Shown: positions 38,521 through 46,865, counted from the first letter of the stretch. The stretch is DNA of 64,000 bases from an uncultured Pelagimonas sp. (GCA_947497905.1 CANMIH010000001.1:868001-932000), one strand, 5' to 3'. Notes: generated by a model from the sequence alone, not told the origin. Numbers and translations: made by a program.

Positions 38521-39705
38521 TCAGTCCTTGATGAACAGTTTGCGATCCACCTGACAGAGCGCTTCAGCCGGGCCATCTTCGGTGATCAGAATAGTTTCTG
38601 TGGTCTCAAGTCCCCAACTGTCCATCCAGAGCGCAGGCATGAAATGGAAGGTCATGCCGGGTTCCAGAATGGTCTCATCTTCCGAGCGGATCGAGGCCGA
38701 GCGTTCGCCCCAATCGGGCGGGTAGGAGAGGCCGATGGGATAGCCCATGCGGCCTTCGCGCGAAATGCCGTGTTTCGCCAGTACATCCATAAAGGCATTG
38801 GCGATGTCGCAGGTGCGGTTGCCGGCCCGCGCCATGTCTAGGCCCGCCGCGATGCCTTCAATTTGTGCGGCCTCGGCATCTAGCATCTCTTGGGGTGGTT
38901 TCCCCAGATAGACGGTGCGCGACAGCGGTGCGTGATACCTGCGATAACAGCCGGATAGTTCAAAGAAAGTGGCTTCACCCGCTTTCATTGGGGCGCCGTC
39001 CCAGGTCAGGTGGGCCGCAGTGGCATCAAGCCCCGAGGGTGTCAGAGGCACAATCGCGGGATAGTCGCCCCAATCATCGTCAACACCGGTGATGCCAGCG
39101 TGATAGATGTCAGCCACCAATTCGTTTTTGCGCACGCCGGGCGCGGCGCGGTCAATCGCTTTGGCAATGACCTTTTCTGTGATCCGGGCGGCCTTGCGGA
39201 TGAACCCAATCTCTTCGTCGGATTTGATCAGTCGTTGCCAGTTCACAAGGGCTGTGGCGTCAACAAGAGTGGCCTCTGACAGCTCCTGGGTAAGAACCGC
39301 ATGGGCTTTGGCGGAGTAGTAATAGTTCTCCATCTCAACGCCGATGCGAGCGGATGCACCGCCCAGCCGCGTGATATGTGTGGCCAGATCCTGCATCGGG
39401 TGGCGCACGGTGGATTGCACGTAATGATCGGCATAGCCCACCACGTTCTCATCTGCCATCCAGCAGGTGCGCCGCCCGCCAAAGGCATCCATATTGCGGC
39501 CCCACCAGACCGGTTCACCTTCTAGCCCGAGGATTACCCCCTGATGCACATAGAAAGACCATCCGTCGTAACCGGTCAGCCAGGCTTGGTTTGACGGATC
39601 GGTGACAAACAGGAAGTCCAAACCGGCCTTGGCCATGGCCGCACGGGTTTTGGCGATACGGCGGTCATATTCGGTCTGACTGAACGCGGCGTTGGTGATG
39701 GGCAT
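38521..39705 (-). CDS. doeA: Ectoine hydrolase-like M24-family protein (DoeA/EutD)
   Basis: This 394-residue creatinase/pita-bread protein starts with FSQTEYDRRIAKTRAAM and LTGYDGWSFYVHQGV, both characteristic of ectoine hydrolases. The region where M24 metallopeptidases carry Asp metal ligands reads ELSGCYRRYHAPLSRT, so it is unlikely to be a metal aminopeptidase. The C-terminus MTFHFMPALWMDSWGLETTE is also DoeA-like. The reaction would open the ectoine ring to N-acetyl-diaminobutyrate. I start at the ATG at 39705 (AGGAG 5 nt upstream). Uptake genes and eutABC are absent here, so the true substrate might be a related compound. Confidence 0.78.
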   Translation of the reverse strand: MPITNAAFSQTEYDRRIAKTRAAMAKAGLDFLFVTDPSNQAWLTGYDGWSFYVHQGVILGLEGEPVWWGRNMDAFGGRRTCWMADENVVGYADHYVQSTVRHPMQDLATHITRLGGASARIGVEMENYYYSAKAHAVLTQELSEATLVDATALVNWQRLIKSDEEIGFIRKAARITEKVIAKAIDRAAPGVRKNELVADIYHAGITGVDDDWGDYPAIVPLTPSGLDATAAHLTWDGAPMKAGEATFFELSGCYRRYHAPLSRTVYLGKPPQEMLDAEAAQIEGIAAGLDMARAGNRTCDIANAFMDVLAKHGISREGRMGYPIGLSYPPDWGERSASIRSEDETILEPGMTFHFMPALWMDSWGLETTETILITEDGPAEALCQVDRKLFIKD

Positions 39706-39719
39706 GTACGCTCCTGTTG

Positions 39720-39825
39720 TTGTGTACATCGAGTGACGTGTTTTCGGTAATAGGTTGGGATTCGCAGTGGAATTCAATGAAAAATGTCTGCACGCCCCTT
39801 TGACCAACCTCATGATGTATACAAT
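39720..39825. promoter_or_regulatory. Two GntR-type operator candidates in the divergent doeA / asnC promoter
   Basis: TTGTGTACA at 39720-39728 lies just upstream of the doeA Shine-Dalgarno. ATGTATACAAT at 39815-39825, with the palindromic core TGTATACA, lies 36 bp before the asnC start. Both resemble the site in front of the GntR gene at 35.6 kb. Together they suggest that one or both FCD regulators control this promoter. Confidence 0.5.
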
Positions 39826-39860
39826 AGTGGCGACGCGAACTGAAATGGTGGTGTGGCGCG

Positions 39861-40358
39861 GTGATACGACTGGATGATCGGGATCTTGAGATTTTGCGTG
39901 CGGTGTCACAGGACGGGCGCATCACCAAGGCGGGCCTGAGTGATCGGGTGGGGCTGTCGCCCAGTGCCGCCTGGGATCGGTTGAAAAAGCTGGAGCGCGC
40001 GGGTCTGATATCCGGCTATGGCGCGCGGATCGCACTCAAAAAGATCACGCCGCATGTGACCGTCTTTGTTGTGTTGGACATCGGGGATCATACGGCGGCG
40101 AGCTTTCGAAATTTCGAGACCGGAATTCAGGCCTTTGATGAGGTCACGGGTTGTTGGGCCTTGGGGGGCGGTCTGGATTATCTGCTGCAGGTGCAAACCC
40201 GGGATATGGACAGCTATCAAAGCTTTATCGACGAGATGCTGGATGCCGGAATCGGGGTGCACCGCTATTTCACCTATGTGGTAACCAAACTGGTGAAGTC
40301 GACGACGGCACCGCCTTTTGAGCTGCTGTTGGGGGCAGGTGACCGTCCATTGGACTGA
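39861..40358 (+). CDS. Lrp/AsnC-family regulator (DoeX-like)
   Basis: This 165-residue protein has an N-terminal helix-turn-helix (KAGLSDRVGLSPSAAWDRLKKL, about residues 18-40) and a C-terminal RAM/ACT-like ligand domain (CWALGGGLDYLLQVQTRDM). It begins at a GTG and is divergent from doeA across 155 bp, the arrangement of doeX/asnC in ectoine gene clusters. Known DoeX responds to diaminobutyrate derivatives. The aminotransferase gene follows 72 nt downstream on the same strand and is probably co-regulated. The Shine-Dalgarno is weak. Confidence 0.85.
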   Translation: MIRLDDRDLEILRAVSQDGRITKAGLSDRVGLSPSAAWDRLKKLERAGLISGYGARIALKKITPHVTVFVVLDIGDHTAASFRNFETGIQAFDEVTGCWALGGGLDYLLQVQTRDMDSYQSFIDEMLDAGIGVHRYFTYVVTKLVKSTTAPPFELLLGAGDRPLD

Positions 40359-40430
40359 AATCTGCTAAATTTCCGGACAATGGTCGATGAGGCTTTGCAA
40401 GACTGCGCAAAACTCTGATCAGGATGTGCC

Positions 40431-41804
40431 ATGTCGACCAATGACTATCTCACCCAGTGGGATCGCGAGAACTTTTTCCACCCTTCGACCCATTTGGCCC
40501 AGCACGCGCGCGGCGAAAGCCCGAACCGGGTGATCAAAACCGCAAGTGGTGTTCATATCGAAGACCGGGACGGGACCAGACTTCTTGATGCCTTTGCGGG
40601 CCTGTATTGCGTGAACGTAGGCTATGGTCGAAGCGAGATCGCCGATGCGATTTCCGCTCAGGCGCATGAGCTGGCCTATTACCATTCCTACGTCGGGCAT
40701 GGGACCGAGGCCTCGATCACTCTGTCAAAGATGATCCTCGATCGCGCACCCAAAAACATGTCCAAGGTCTATTTCGGGTTGGGGGGCTCGGATGCCAATG
40801 AAACCAACGTCAAACTGATCTGGTACTACAACAACATCCTCGGGCGGCCTGAGAAAAAGAAAATCATCTCGCGCTGGCGTGGCTATCACGGCTCGGGACT
40901 GGTGACGGGATCGCTGACCGGGCTGGAGTTGTTCCACAAAAAGTTTGATCTGCCGCTGGGCCAGGTGGTTCATACCGAGGCGCCCTATTACTTCCGTCGC
41001 GATAATCTGGAGCAGAGTGAAGAGCAGTTTGTGGCGCATTGCGTTGCCGAGCTCGAAGTGCTGATCGAGCGGGAAGGGGCGGATACCATTGCCGCCTTTA
41101 TTGGTGAGCCCATTCTGGGCACCGGCGGCATTGTTCCTCCGCCCACAGGGTATTGGAAAGCCATTCAGGCCGTATTGAAGAAACACGATATTCTTCTGGT
41201 GGCGGATGAGGTTGTGACCGGATTTGGCCGATTGGGCACAATGTTTGGCTCCGATCATTATGGCATTGAGGCCGATATCATCACCATCGCCAAGGGGCTC
41301 ACATCGGCCTATGCGCCGCTGTCCGGATCTATTGTCTCAGACAAGGTTTGGAACGTTCTAGAGCAGGGCACGGATGAGAACGGCCCGATTGGTCACGGCT
41401 GGACCTATTCCGCCCATCCGATCGGCGCGGCGGCGGGTGTTGCGAACCTTGAACTGTTGGACAAGTTGAACCTTGTGAGCAATGCGGGTGAGGTCGGCGC
41501 ATATTTGAACACGTCTATGCGCGACGCATTGGGTGATCACCCAAATGTGGGCGAAATCCGGGGGGACGGCATGCTCTGCGCTGTGGAGTTCGTATCGGAC
41601 AAATCAGACCGCATGTTCTTTGACGCATCTGCCAAAATCGGACCACAGATCTCGGCCAAACTGTTGGAGCAGGACAAGATCATCGCGCGGGCCATGCCGC
41701 AGGGCGATATCTTGGGCTTTGCGCCGCCGTTCTGCCTAAGCCACGCGGAAGTGGATCAGGTGGTGTCCGGCACCGTGCGCGCGGTCAAAGCGGTGCTTGG
41801 CTAA
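40431..41804 (+). CDS. Class III PLP-dependent aminotransferase (candidate diaminobutyrate transaminase)
   Basis: This 457-residue omega-aminotransferase has the PLP-binding Lys in TIAKGLTSAYAPLSG, VADEVVTGFGRLGTMF before it, and GLGGSDANETNVKL for phosphate binding. It resembles the aspartate/GABA-type transaminases that use pyruvate or 2-oxoglutarate. Beside doeA and an AsnC regulator it is a natural DoeD counterpart, turning diaminobutyrate into aspartate semialdehyde. AGGA lies 6 nt before the ATG. The match to substrate is by context only. A bidirectional terminator follows. Confidence 0.85.
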   Translation: MSTNDYLTQWDRENFFHPSTHLAQHARGESPNRVIKTASGVHIEDRDGTRLLDAFAGLYCVNVGYGRSEIADAISAQAHELAYYHSYVGHGTEASITLSKMILDRAPKNMSKVYFGLGGSDANETNVKLIWYYNNILGRPEKKKIISRWRGYHGSGLVTGSLTGLELFHKKFDLPLGQVVHTEAPYYFRRDNLEQSEEQFVAHCVAELEVLIEREGADTIAAFIGEPILGTGGIVPPPTGYWKAIQAVLKKHDILLVADEVVTGFGRLGTMFGSDHYGIEADIITIAKGLTSAYAPLSGSIVSDKVWNVLEQGTDENGPIGHGWTYSAHPIGAAAGVANLELLDKLNLVSNAGEVGAYLNTSMRDALGDHPNVGEIRGDGMLCAVEFVSDKSDRMFFDASAKIGPQISAKLLEQDKIIARAMPQGDILGFAPPFCLSHAEVDQVVSGTVRAVKAVLG

Positions 41805-41825
41805 ACCGCAGGGGTTAGAAACAAG

Positions 41826-41854
41826 AAAGGGCCGACAGATCTGTCGGCCCTTTT
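41826..41854. terminator. Bidirectional terminator (28-bp perfect palindrome)
   Basis: Positions 41826-41853 are a perfect palindrome centred on AGATCT, with a GGGCCGACAGA arm and A/T-runs on both sides. It lies between the convergent aminotransferase and helicase genes. Confidence 0.93.
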
Positions 41855-41864
41855 GTCATCTCGC

Positions 41865-43199
41865 TTATGCAGCGGAAGAGGGTTTACCGCGACGGCGGTT
41901 GCGCGACGGCTTTTTGCCTGCCCCACCGCCCTCAGAGCCCTTCGATTTGGGTTTGCGGTTCTGACCACCCCCCGGACGCCCCCCGCCACCAGACCGGCCG
42001 CGTGGCTTGTGATTGCCGCGCCGTGTGCCGCCGGGTTTCGGTGTGGGCCCTTCGATGCTGTCAGGCAGGACGAAAGGACCTTCACCCACAACCTCAATGG
42101 CATTGCCAATCAGCTTTTCGATATCGCGCAGCTGTTTGATCTCACCCGGATCACAGAAGGAAATTGCAGTGCCCGAACGCCCGGCGCGGGCGGTTCGACC
42201 GATGCGGTGCACATAGGCTTCGGGCACGTTGGGCAGGTCGAAGTTGACCACATGTGAGACATCATCAATGTCGATCCCACGTGCCGCAATATCGGTCGCA
42301 ACGAGAATGTTGATTTCCCCAGTGCGGAAGCCGTTCATCGCGCGGTCACGCTGGTTCTGGCTTTTGTTGCCGTGGATGGCCGCAGCAGTAATGTTCGCCG
42401 CCATCAGCTGTTTGCAGACCCGATCCGCGCCGTGTTTGGTGCGGGTGAAGACGACGGCGCGCTGAATGTCAGGTTCGGATAGGATTTTGACAAGCTCATG
42501 CCGCTTGGCCTGTTGATCGATGTGGCGCACGGTCTGGGCAATGCGCTCAACTGGTTTGGACACAGCGGCCACTTTGACCGACGCTGGATCGTTCAGGAAG
42601 TCATTGGCAAGCTTGCGGATCTGCGTGGGCATGGTCGCCGACAGAAGCGCCGTCTGACGTTTCTGCGGCAGCTTTTCCATGATCTGGCGGATGCTGGGCA
42701 AAAAGCCAAGATCGAGCATCTGATCCGCTTCGTCGATGACGACGGTATGGGTCGATGTCAGATTGATTGCTTTGCTGGACAGGTGATCCAGCAGGCGACC
42801 GGGGGTGGCAACCACAATGTCCACGCCACCGCTTAGAGTTTTGATCTGCGGGCCGGGGCGAACCCCGCCCACAATCAGTGCGACCGAAGCGCGGCTGTAT
42901 TTCGAATAGGCCTTGATGTTTTCAACAATCTGCGCCGCCAGCTCGCGGGTGGGCGTCAGAATGAGCGCCTGGCACTGCTTGGGCACGCGACGCGCGTTGG
43001 TTTCAATCAGGCGATGCAATGTCGGCAGGACAAAAGACGCGGTTTTGCCGGTGCCGGTTTGCGCGATGCCAACCACATCACGGTTGGCCAGCATCAAAGG
43101 AATAACCTTGCCCTGAATCGGGGTCGGATCGGTGTATCCTTCGTCAGAGATGGCTTTGAGAAGGGGATCGGCAAGGCCGAGGGTGTCGAATGTGGTCAA
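41865..43199 (-). CDS. DEAD-box ATP-dependent RNA helicase (RhlE/DeaD type)
   Basis: About 444 residues with the Q motif (PTPIQGKVIPLML), motif I AQTGTGKT, motif II DEAD, motif III SAT, and motif VI HRIGRTARAGRSG. A basic Gly/Arg-rich tail (RGRSGGGGRPGGG and following) probably contacts RNA. I favour a TTG start at 43199, which gives MTTFDTLGLADPLL, the usual family N-terminus. The open frame extends further upstream but runs into the tRNA-Ser gene and is not credible. An ATG at 43268 is an alternative start. Confidence 0.88.
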   Translation of the reverse strand: MTTFDTLGLADPLLKAISDEGYTDPTPIQGKVIPLMLANRDVVGIAQTGTGKTASFVLPTLHRLIETNARRVPKQCQALILTPTRELAAQIVENIKAYSKYSRASVALIVGGVRPGPQIKTLSGGVDIVVATPGRLLDHLSSKAINLTSTHTVVIDEADQMLDLGFLPSIRQIMEKLPQKRQTALLSATMPTQIRKLANDFLNDPASVKVAAVSKPVERIAQTVRHIDQQAKRHELVKILSEPDIQRAVVFTRTKHGADRVCKQLMAANITAAAIHGNKSQNQRDRAMNGFRTGEINILVATDIAARGIDIDDVSHVVNFDLPNVPEAYVHRIGRTARAGRSGTAISFCDPGEIKQLRDIEKLIGNAIEVVGEGPFVLPDSIEGPTPKPGGTRRGNHKPRGRSGGGGRPGGGQNRKPKSKGSEGGGAGKKPSRNRRRGKPSSAA

Positions 43200-43348
43200 A
43201 ACTGGGTTCCCGGAGTTGGCAGAAACGAGCCGCCAACAGGTCTGATCTAACGGTGAGTGAGGGGCCATAGGCCCGGTGGATGTGGTCGCTGGTATTCGGA
43301 TCGCCGATCTGGCTTTCCATAGAGTGACTAAATCCTCGTTAGATTTAG

Positions 43349-43438
43349 TGGCGGAGAGACAGGGATTCGAACCCTGGGTCCCCGTGAAGGGACAACGGTT
43401 TTCGAGACCGCCCCGTTCGACCACTCCGGCACCTCTCC
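43349..43438 (-). tRNA. tRNA-Ser (anticodon CGA), copy A
   Basis: The reverse complement folds as a 90-nt class II tRNA. Its acceptor stem is GGAGAGG with TCTCTCC, the anticodon loop CTCGAAA gives CGA, a long variable arm follows, the T loop is GGTTCGAATCC, and CCA is encoded. It is identical to the copy at 45626-45715. An 8-bp inverted repeat (ACTAAATC/GATTTAGT, 43327-43349) lies at its 3' end. Confidence 0.95.
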
Positions 43439-43618
43439 GCGGGGGGTGAGGGAGCGTTTAGTCTTAGCCGTGGATGGACGCAACCCTAAAAAACCGGTGG
43501 ACCATGAATTTCTCTCACATGAGTCGAAAGATGAGACTTTTCCTGCCGGACATCATCAGGGATGCCGGAATTGCCAGACATAATCTGGCAATCCGGAAAC
43601 CTTGATTTGTGGCGGCGG

Positions 43619-44344
43619 TTAAGGAGCGAGTGTTTTTGCTAAGGTTTCGGCTAGCGCTTCTTTGGCGTGGTCGAGAAGGGGAGTGCCATGGGAGGGCAGA
43701 AGGTGTCGAAATGGAAGCGCCGCAACCCGCTGGAATTCGTTTGGGTCCGGGGCGCAGAAACGCATCCATTCTGGCCCGATATTGGCAGGTTTGAAAAAGC
43801 CAGCTTGCCCCATGCGCTCGGCTGCGATGTCACTGAAGAAGGCGTCTGGCTCGGTCCAGTTTTGCAAACTGTCAGCCGAGATCAGGATGCCGCCTTCACG
43901 GTTCAACACAAACAGACCTTCCGGCAAGTTGGATGTTTCGTAGCGGAAGAACGACAGGTCAGCTAAGGGCATTTCTCCATCCACCTGCAATAAATGATCC
44001 GTGGTCAACCCACCCTGATGCTCCATACCTTCGAGGGCCCAGTACTTGGCGCCATATCTGTCCACGTAAAACGGATCATCCAGACCGTTTTGCGCCCCCA
44101 GATGGTAGGCGCCCAGCTTGACGATGTTCTCGACACGCCCCAGAGCGTCGAGGGCGGTCAAGCCTTCAGTTGACAGGCGGATCGGGCTGATGAGGGTCAG
44201 GGAGGTGCCTTCTCTGAGTATGGTCATTGCGCGGCTGATCCGCATGCCTGGCATCATGTCAACACTGCCGGTCAGGTGGAAGACGTCAGGGAAGATCTCG
44301 ACAATCTCACCATGGGGTGTGGCGGAGGGGAAATCATACGACAC
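43619..44344 (-). CDS. Metallo-beta-lactamase-fold-like protein with a degenerate metal site
   Basis: This 241-residue protein shows an MBL-fold pattern: an early strand block, SLTLISPIRLSTEG, ILISADSLQNW (the usual Asp strand) and a final LLPSHGTPL (the usual His). The diagnostic HxHxDH is not present; the corresponding region reads GAYHLGAQNGLDDPF. It may therefore have lost hydrolase chemistry or bind metal differently. I start it at the GTG at 44344, with AAGGAT 6 nt upstream. It overlaps the end of the haloalkane dehalogenase gene by 11 nt, so the two are translationally coupled. Confidence 0.65.
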   Translation of the reverse strand: MSYDFPSATPHGEIVEIFPDVFHLTGSVDMMPGMRISRAMTILREGTSLTLISPIRLSTEGLTALDALGRVENIVKLGAYHLGAQNGLDDPFYVDRYGAKYWALEGMEHQGGLTTDHLLQVDGEMPLADLSFFRYETSNLPEGLFVLNREGGILISADSLQNWTEPDAFFSDIAAERMGQAGFFKPANIGPEWMRFCAPDPNEFQRVAALPFRHLLPSHGTPLLDHAKEALAETLAKTLAP

Positions 44345-45251
44345 GGCGTGATCCTTCGTTGCTGGGGTTGGAATGAGACAGATACCAGTCGACCAAGGCC
44401 TGCCCGATTTCATGCGGGTAATCCTCCTGCAAAAAGTGCAGACCCTTGCCGAGGTCGACGCTTGTCAGATTAGGGAAATTTTCTTTGATCCAGAGCACAT
44501 CCTTTTGCCGGATCAAGACACCGGGATCCGCGTGGAGAAACAGTTTCGGAATAGGGGATTCCGTGAGCCACTGGGAATAGGCTGCCACCGCGCGTGAAAT
44601 ATGTACCGGTTTGCCCTCGACCGGAACGTCGCGCGGGAAGACATAAATCGGTTTGCGGCTTTTCACAGTTGGAAACGGCGCAAGATACGCCGCCATTTCT
44701 TTCTGGCTCAGATCGCGCAAAATCCAATCGGGCAGCATCTGTTTCACGAAACTGTTCATCACACCCAGCATCAGCCAGCTGGCGACAGGCGCACGGATCA
44801 TTTTCATCAGTAGTTTGTCAGACCGGCTGAGAGCGGCGAAATCGATCTCACAATGCATCGCTTCCATAAAAACGATGCCCTTTATCTTTTCGCGATGTTT
44901 GTTGGCGAAGTGGAACCCCAGCCCAGAGCCCCAATCTTGCACCACCAATGTGATGTTGGTGAGGCCAATGGTCTCGATAAATCCCTCGAGATAGGCGTAG
45001 CTGTCATCAAAGCCGTAGGAAATGTCGGGTTTGTCAGATTTGCCAAAGCCGATCAGGTCCACCGCAATCGCACGGGTATGCGGGGAAACATATGGAATGA
45101 TATTGCGCCAAGTGTAGGACGAGGTCGGGTTGCCGTGAAGAAACAGGACTGGATCACCAGTCCCTTCGTCGATGTAGTGAATCCTGCTGCCTTTCACGTC
45201 GACAAAGTGTGAGGCGAATGGAAAGTCGGCGGAAATGTCTGGGTTTGTCAT
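44334..45251 (-). CDS. Haloalkane dehalogenase, DhaA/LinB type (HLD-II)
   Basis: This 305-residue alpha/beta-hydrolase has the complete HLD-II active site at the same residue numbers as DhaA: nucleophile Asp106 (VVQDWGSG), halide-binding Asn41 (HGNPTSSYTWRN) and Trp107, acid Glu130 (VFMEAM) and base His272 (KGLHFLQED). Such enzymes cleave carbon-halogen bonds with water. It and the coupled MBL-like gene lie in a 2.2-kb segment between two identical tRNA-Ser genes. Natural substrates are unknown; marine halogenated compounds are likely. Confidence 0.9.
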   Translation of the reverse strand: MTNPDISADFPFASHFVDVKGSRIHYIDEGTGDPVLFLHGNPTSSYTWRNIIPYVSPHTRAIAVDLIGFGKSDKPDISYGFDDSYAYLEGFIETIGLTNITLVVQDWGSGLGFHFANKHREKIKGIVFMEAMHCEIDFAALSRSDKLLMKMIRAPVASWLMLGVMNSFVKQMLPDWILRDLSQKEMAAYLAPFPTVKSRKPIYVFPRDVPVEGKPVHISRAVAAYSQWLTESPIPKLFLHADPGVLIRQKDVLWIKENFPNLTSVDLGKGLHFLQEDYPHEIGQALVDWYLSHSNPSNEGSRRVV

Positions 45252-45625
45252 GTGGTCGGTCCGCGTTTGAAAGGTCTGACTTCGACCTAGTCACGCGGGG
45301 CGTCAGGAAAAAGCATAGCTTCATGACTGGAATGGTCAGGAAATTAGACCGTGCTCATCCGAATGCAGCTGAGCCTCTGCGCGCGGGCCGATCTACGCTT
45401 AGAAGTAAAGGGAGCTCTCGTGGGGAAAAGGAAGACCACAGACGAGGAGTTCGAGGTGGACGCCGCCGACATGATAAGGCTGATCGTGCTCATGGCAGGG
45501 CTGAGGTGTCGAAGTTGCCTATTCTTTCCCAACTGGCGGCTTCGTCAGATAAAGATCGGCGCGGATGCACACGACAAGAGCTCAGCGGATGTACGATGAT
45601 TTTAGGTGGGGAACCCGAAGGGGTA
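45252..45625. other. 374-bp region between the dehalogenase gene and the second tRNA-Ser
   Basis: I see no convincing gene. A plus-strand frame at 45351-45599 (82 codons) has no domain and no Shine-Dalgarno. The stretch should hold the dehalogenase promoter on the minus strand, but no hexamer pair or inverted repeat stands out. Confidence 0.45.
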
Positions 45626-45715
45626 TGGCGGAGAGACAGGGATTCGAACCCTGGGTCCCCGTGAAGGGACAACGGTTTTCGAGACCGCCCCGTTCGACCA
45701 CTCCGGCACCTCTCC
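45626..45715 (-). tRNA. tRNA-Ser (anticodon CGA), copy B
   Basis: The sequence is identical over 90 nt to the copy at 43349-43438, with the same class II fold and encoded CCA. The identity extends upstream into the shared GGTGAGGGAGCGTTTAG, then is lost; the 3' flanks differ. The short plus-strand reading frames crossing it are not genes. Confidence 0.95.
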
Positions 45716-45854
45716 GCGGTCTGGTGAGGGAGCGTTTAGAGATTGGTCTGGGGGGATGCAACCAGAAAATAACAATTTTTTGCCAGTCTCCGCGCACTTG
45801 GTTTTTGGCCCGGCAAGACTTAGGTTCTTGGGGCGTTGCTATTGGAGGTGTCGA

Positions 45855-46664
45855 ATGCTTTCTCGTTTGGCCATGACATGCGTTTTGACTGTGCTGCCGA
45901 TGGTCGGCTGGGCCGGTCCGCATCAGGACTTGTATAATGCCATGCGCCTGGATGAGTTGCTGCAGGTCATGCGCAATGAGGGCGTCACCTACGGGGATGA
46001 ACTGGCCTCGGATATGTTCGCAAACGGAGGCAGTGGGTCCTGGGGCGCGCAGGTCTCGGATATCTATGATATCGACCGGATGCGCCGTTCTGTAACGCAG
46101 GGGCTTGAGCGTTCGATTGCCGAAGATGATGCCGCGCGCATGACGGCGTTTTTTGAAACCGAACTTGGCGCCCGGATCATCGGGCTTGAGATTTCTGCCC
46201 GCGAAGCGATGACAGATTCTGAAATCGAACAGGCGGCGCGGGCGGCCTTTCATACCGGTGTGCGTGCGGAAGATCCCAAGATCGATCCCATTCGCGAATA
46301 TGTCGAGGTGAACAATCTTGTTGAGGCCAATGTCGAAGGCGCGATGAATTCGTCGTATCAGTTCTATCGCGGATTGATCCAGGGCGGCGCGTTGGATCAG
46401 ACCGAAGAAGATATTCTGAGCGAGATTTGGTCAACCGAAGGCTTTACCTATAATGACACCGAAGAATGGGTCTATGGGTTTTTGATGCTGGCCTATGGCC
46501 CCCTGGCCAAAGAGGAGCTTGAGACTTATACGGAAATCTCAAAGTCGGATGCTGGACAGGCCCTGAACAGAAGCCTTTTTGTGGCCTTCAACGGCATGTA
46601 TGATGATATTTCTTACGCTATGGGGCTGGCCGCCGCGCATCATCTGTCGGGGCAGGATCTGTAG
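45855..46664 (+). CDS. DUF2059 domain protein, secreted
   Basis: This 269-residue protein starts with a signal peptide (about 20 residues, MLSRLAMTCVLTVLPMVGWA). The DUF2059 segment covers about residues 65-125 (RMRRSVTQGLERSIAEDDAA, then FFETELGARIIGLEISAREA). The rest is helical and acidic. The function of this family is unknown; it is periplasmic in proteobacteria. GGAGG lies 6 nt before the ATG. A long in-frame extension upstream passes through the tRNA-Ser region and is rejected. Confidence 0.85.
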   Translation: MLSRLAMTCVLTVLPMVGWAGPHQDLYNAMRLDELLQVMRNEGVTYGDELASDMFANGGSGSWGAQVSDIYDIDRMRRSVTQGLERSIAEDDAARMTAFFETELGARIIGLEISAREAMTDSEIEQAARAAFHTGVRAEDPKIDPIREYVEVNNLVEANVEGAMNSSYQFYRGLIQGGALDQTEEDILSEIWSTEGFTYNDTEEWVYGFLMLAYGPLAKEELETYTEISKSDAGQALNRSLFVAFNGMYDDISYAMGLAAAHHLSGQDL

Positions 46665-46690
46665 AGTGATGCACGCCCTGTGTAAAACTC

Positions 46691-46757
46691 TTGACTTTAA
46701 GGCTTAAGCGAGTAGATATCGCCCTGTGAGAGACGGGGCTTTTGGCCCCGCCTTTTC
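46691..46757 (+). promoter_or_regulatory. rplU promoter and leader hairpin (possible attenuator)
   Basis: TTGACT (46691-46696) and TAGATA (46713-46718) are separated by 16 nt. CGGGGC (46734-46739) pairs with GCCCCG (46745-46750) and is followed by CCTTTTCG. If the promoter drives rplU, the hairpin is inside its roughly 130-nt leader and could attenuate it. Otherwise it terminates the DUF2059 transcript. Confidence 0.5.
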
Positions 46758-46865
46758 GTTTTTGCTTAAACAACGTCCCTAACGGGTCGCGCGGTTCGAG
46801 GCGGCACTAGCCAAAACTCCTGTCTGACGGGGGCCGTAGAACGCGGGAGAGAAAGGAACACGCGA

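Noticed and set aside
38521-39705. M24 protein as an Xaa-Pro aminopeptidase
   Set aside because: The region of the usual Asp metal ligands is replaced and the ends of the protein match ectoine hydrolases.
43200-43424. N-terminal extension of the DEAD-box helicase
   Set aside because: It passes through tRNA-Ser copy A, and the family N-terminus begins at the proposed TTG at 43199.
45209-45664. Plus-strand frames at 45209-45664 and 45351-45599
   Set aside because: One runs into tRNA-Ser copy B; the other has no recognisable domain and no ribosome binding site.
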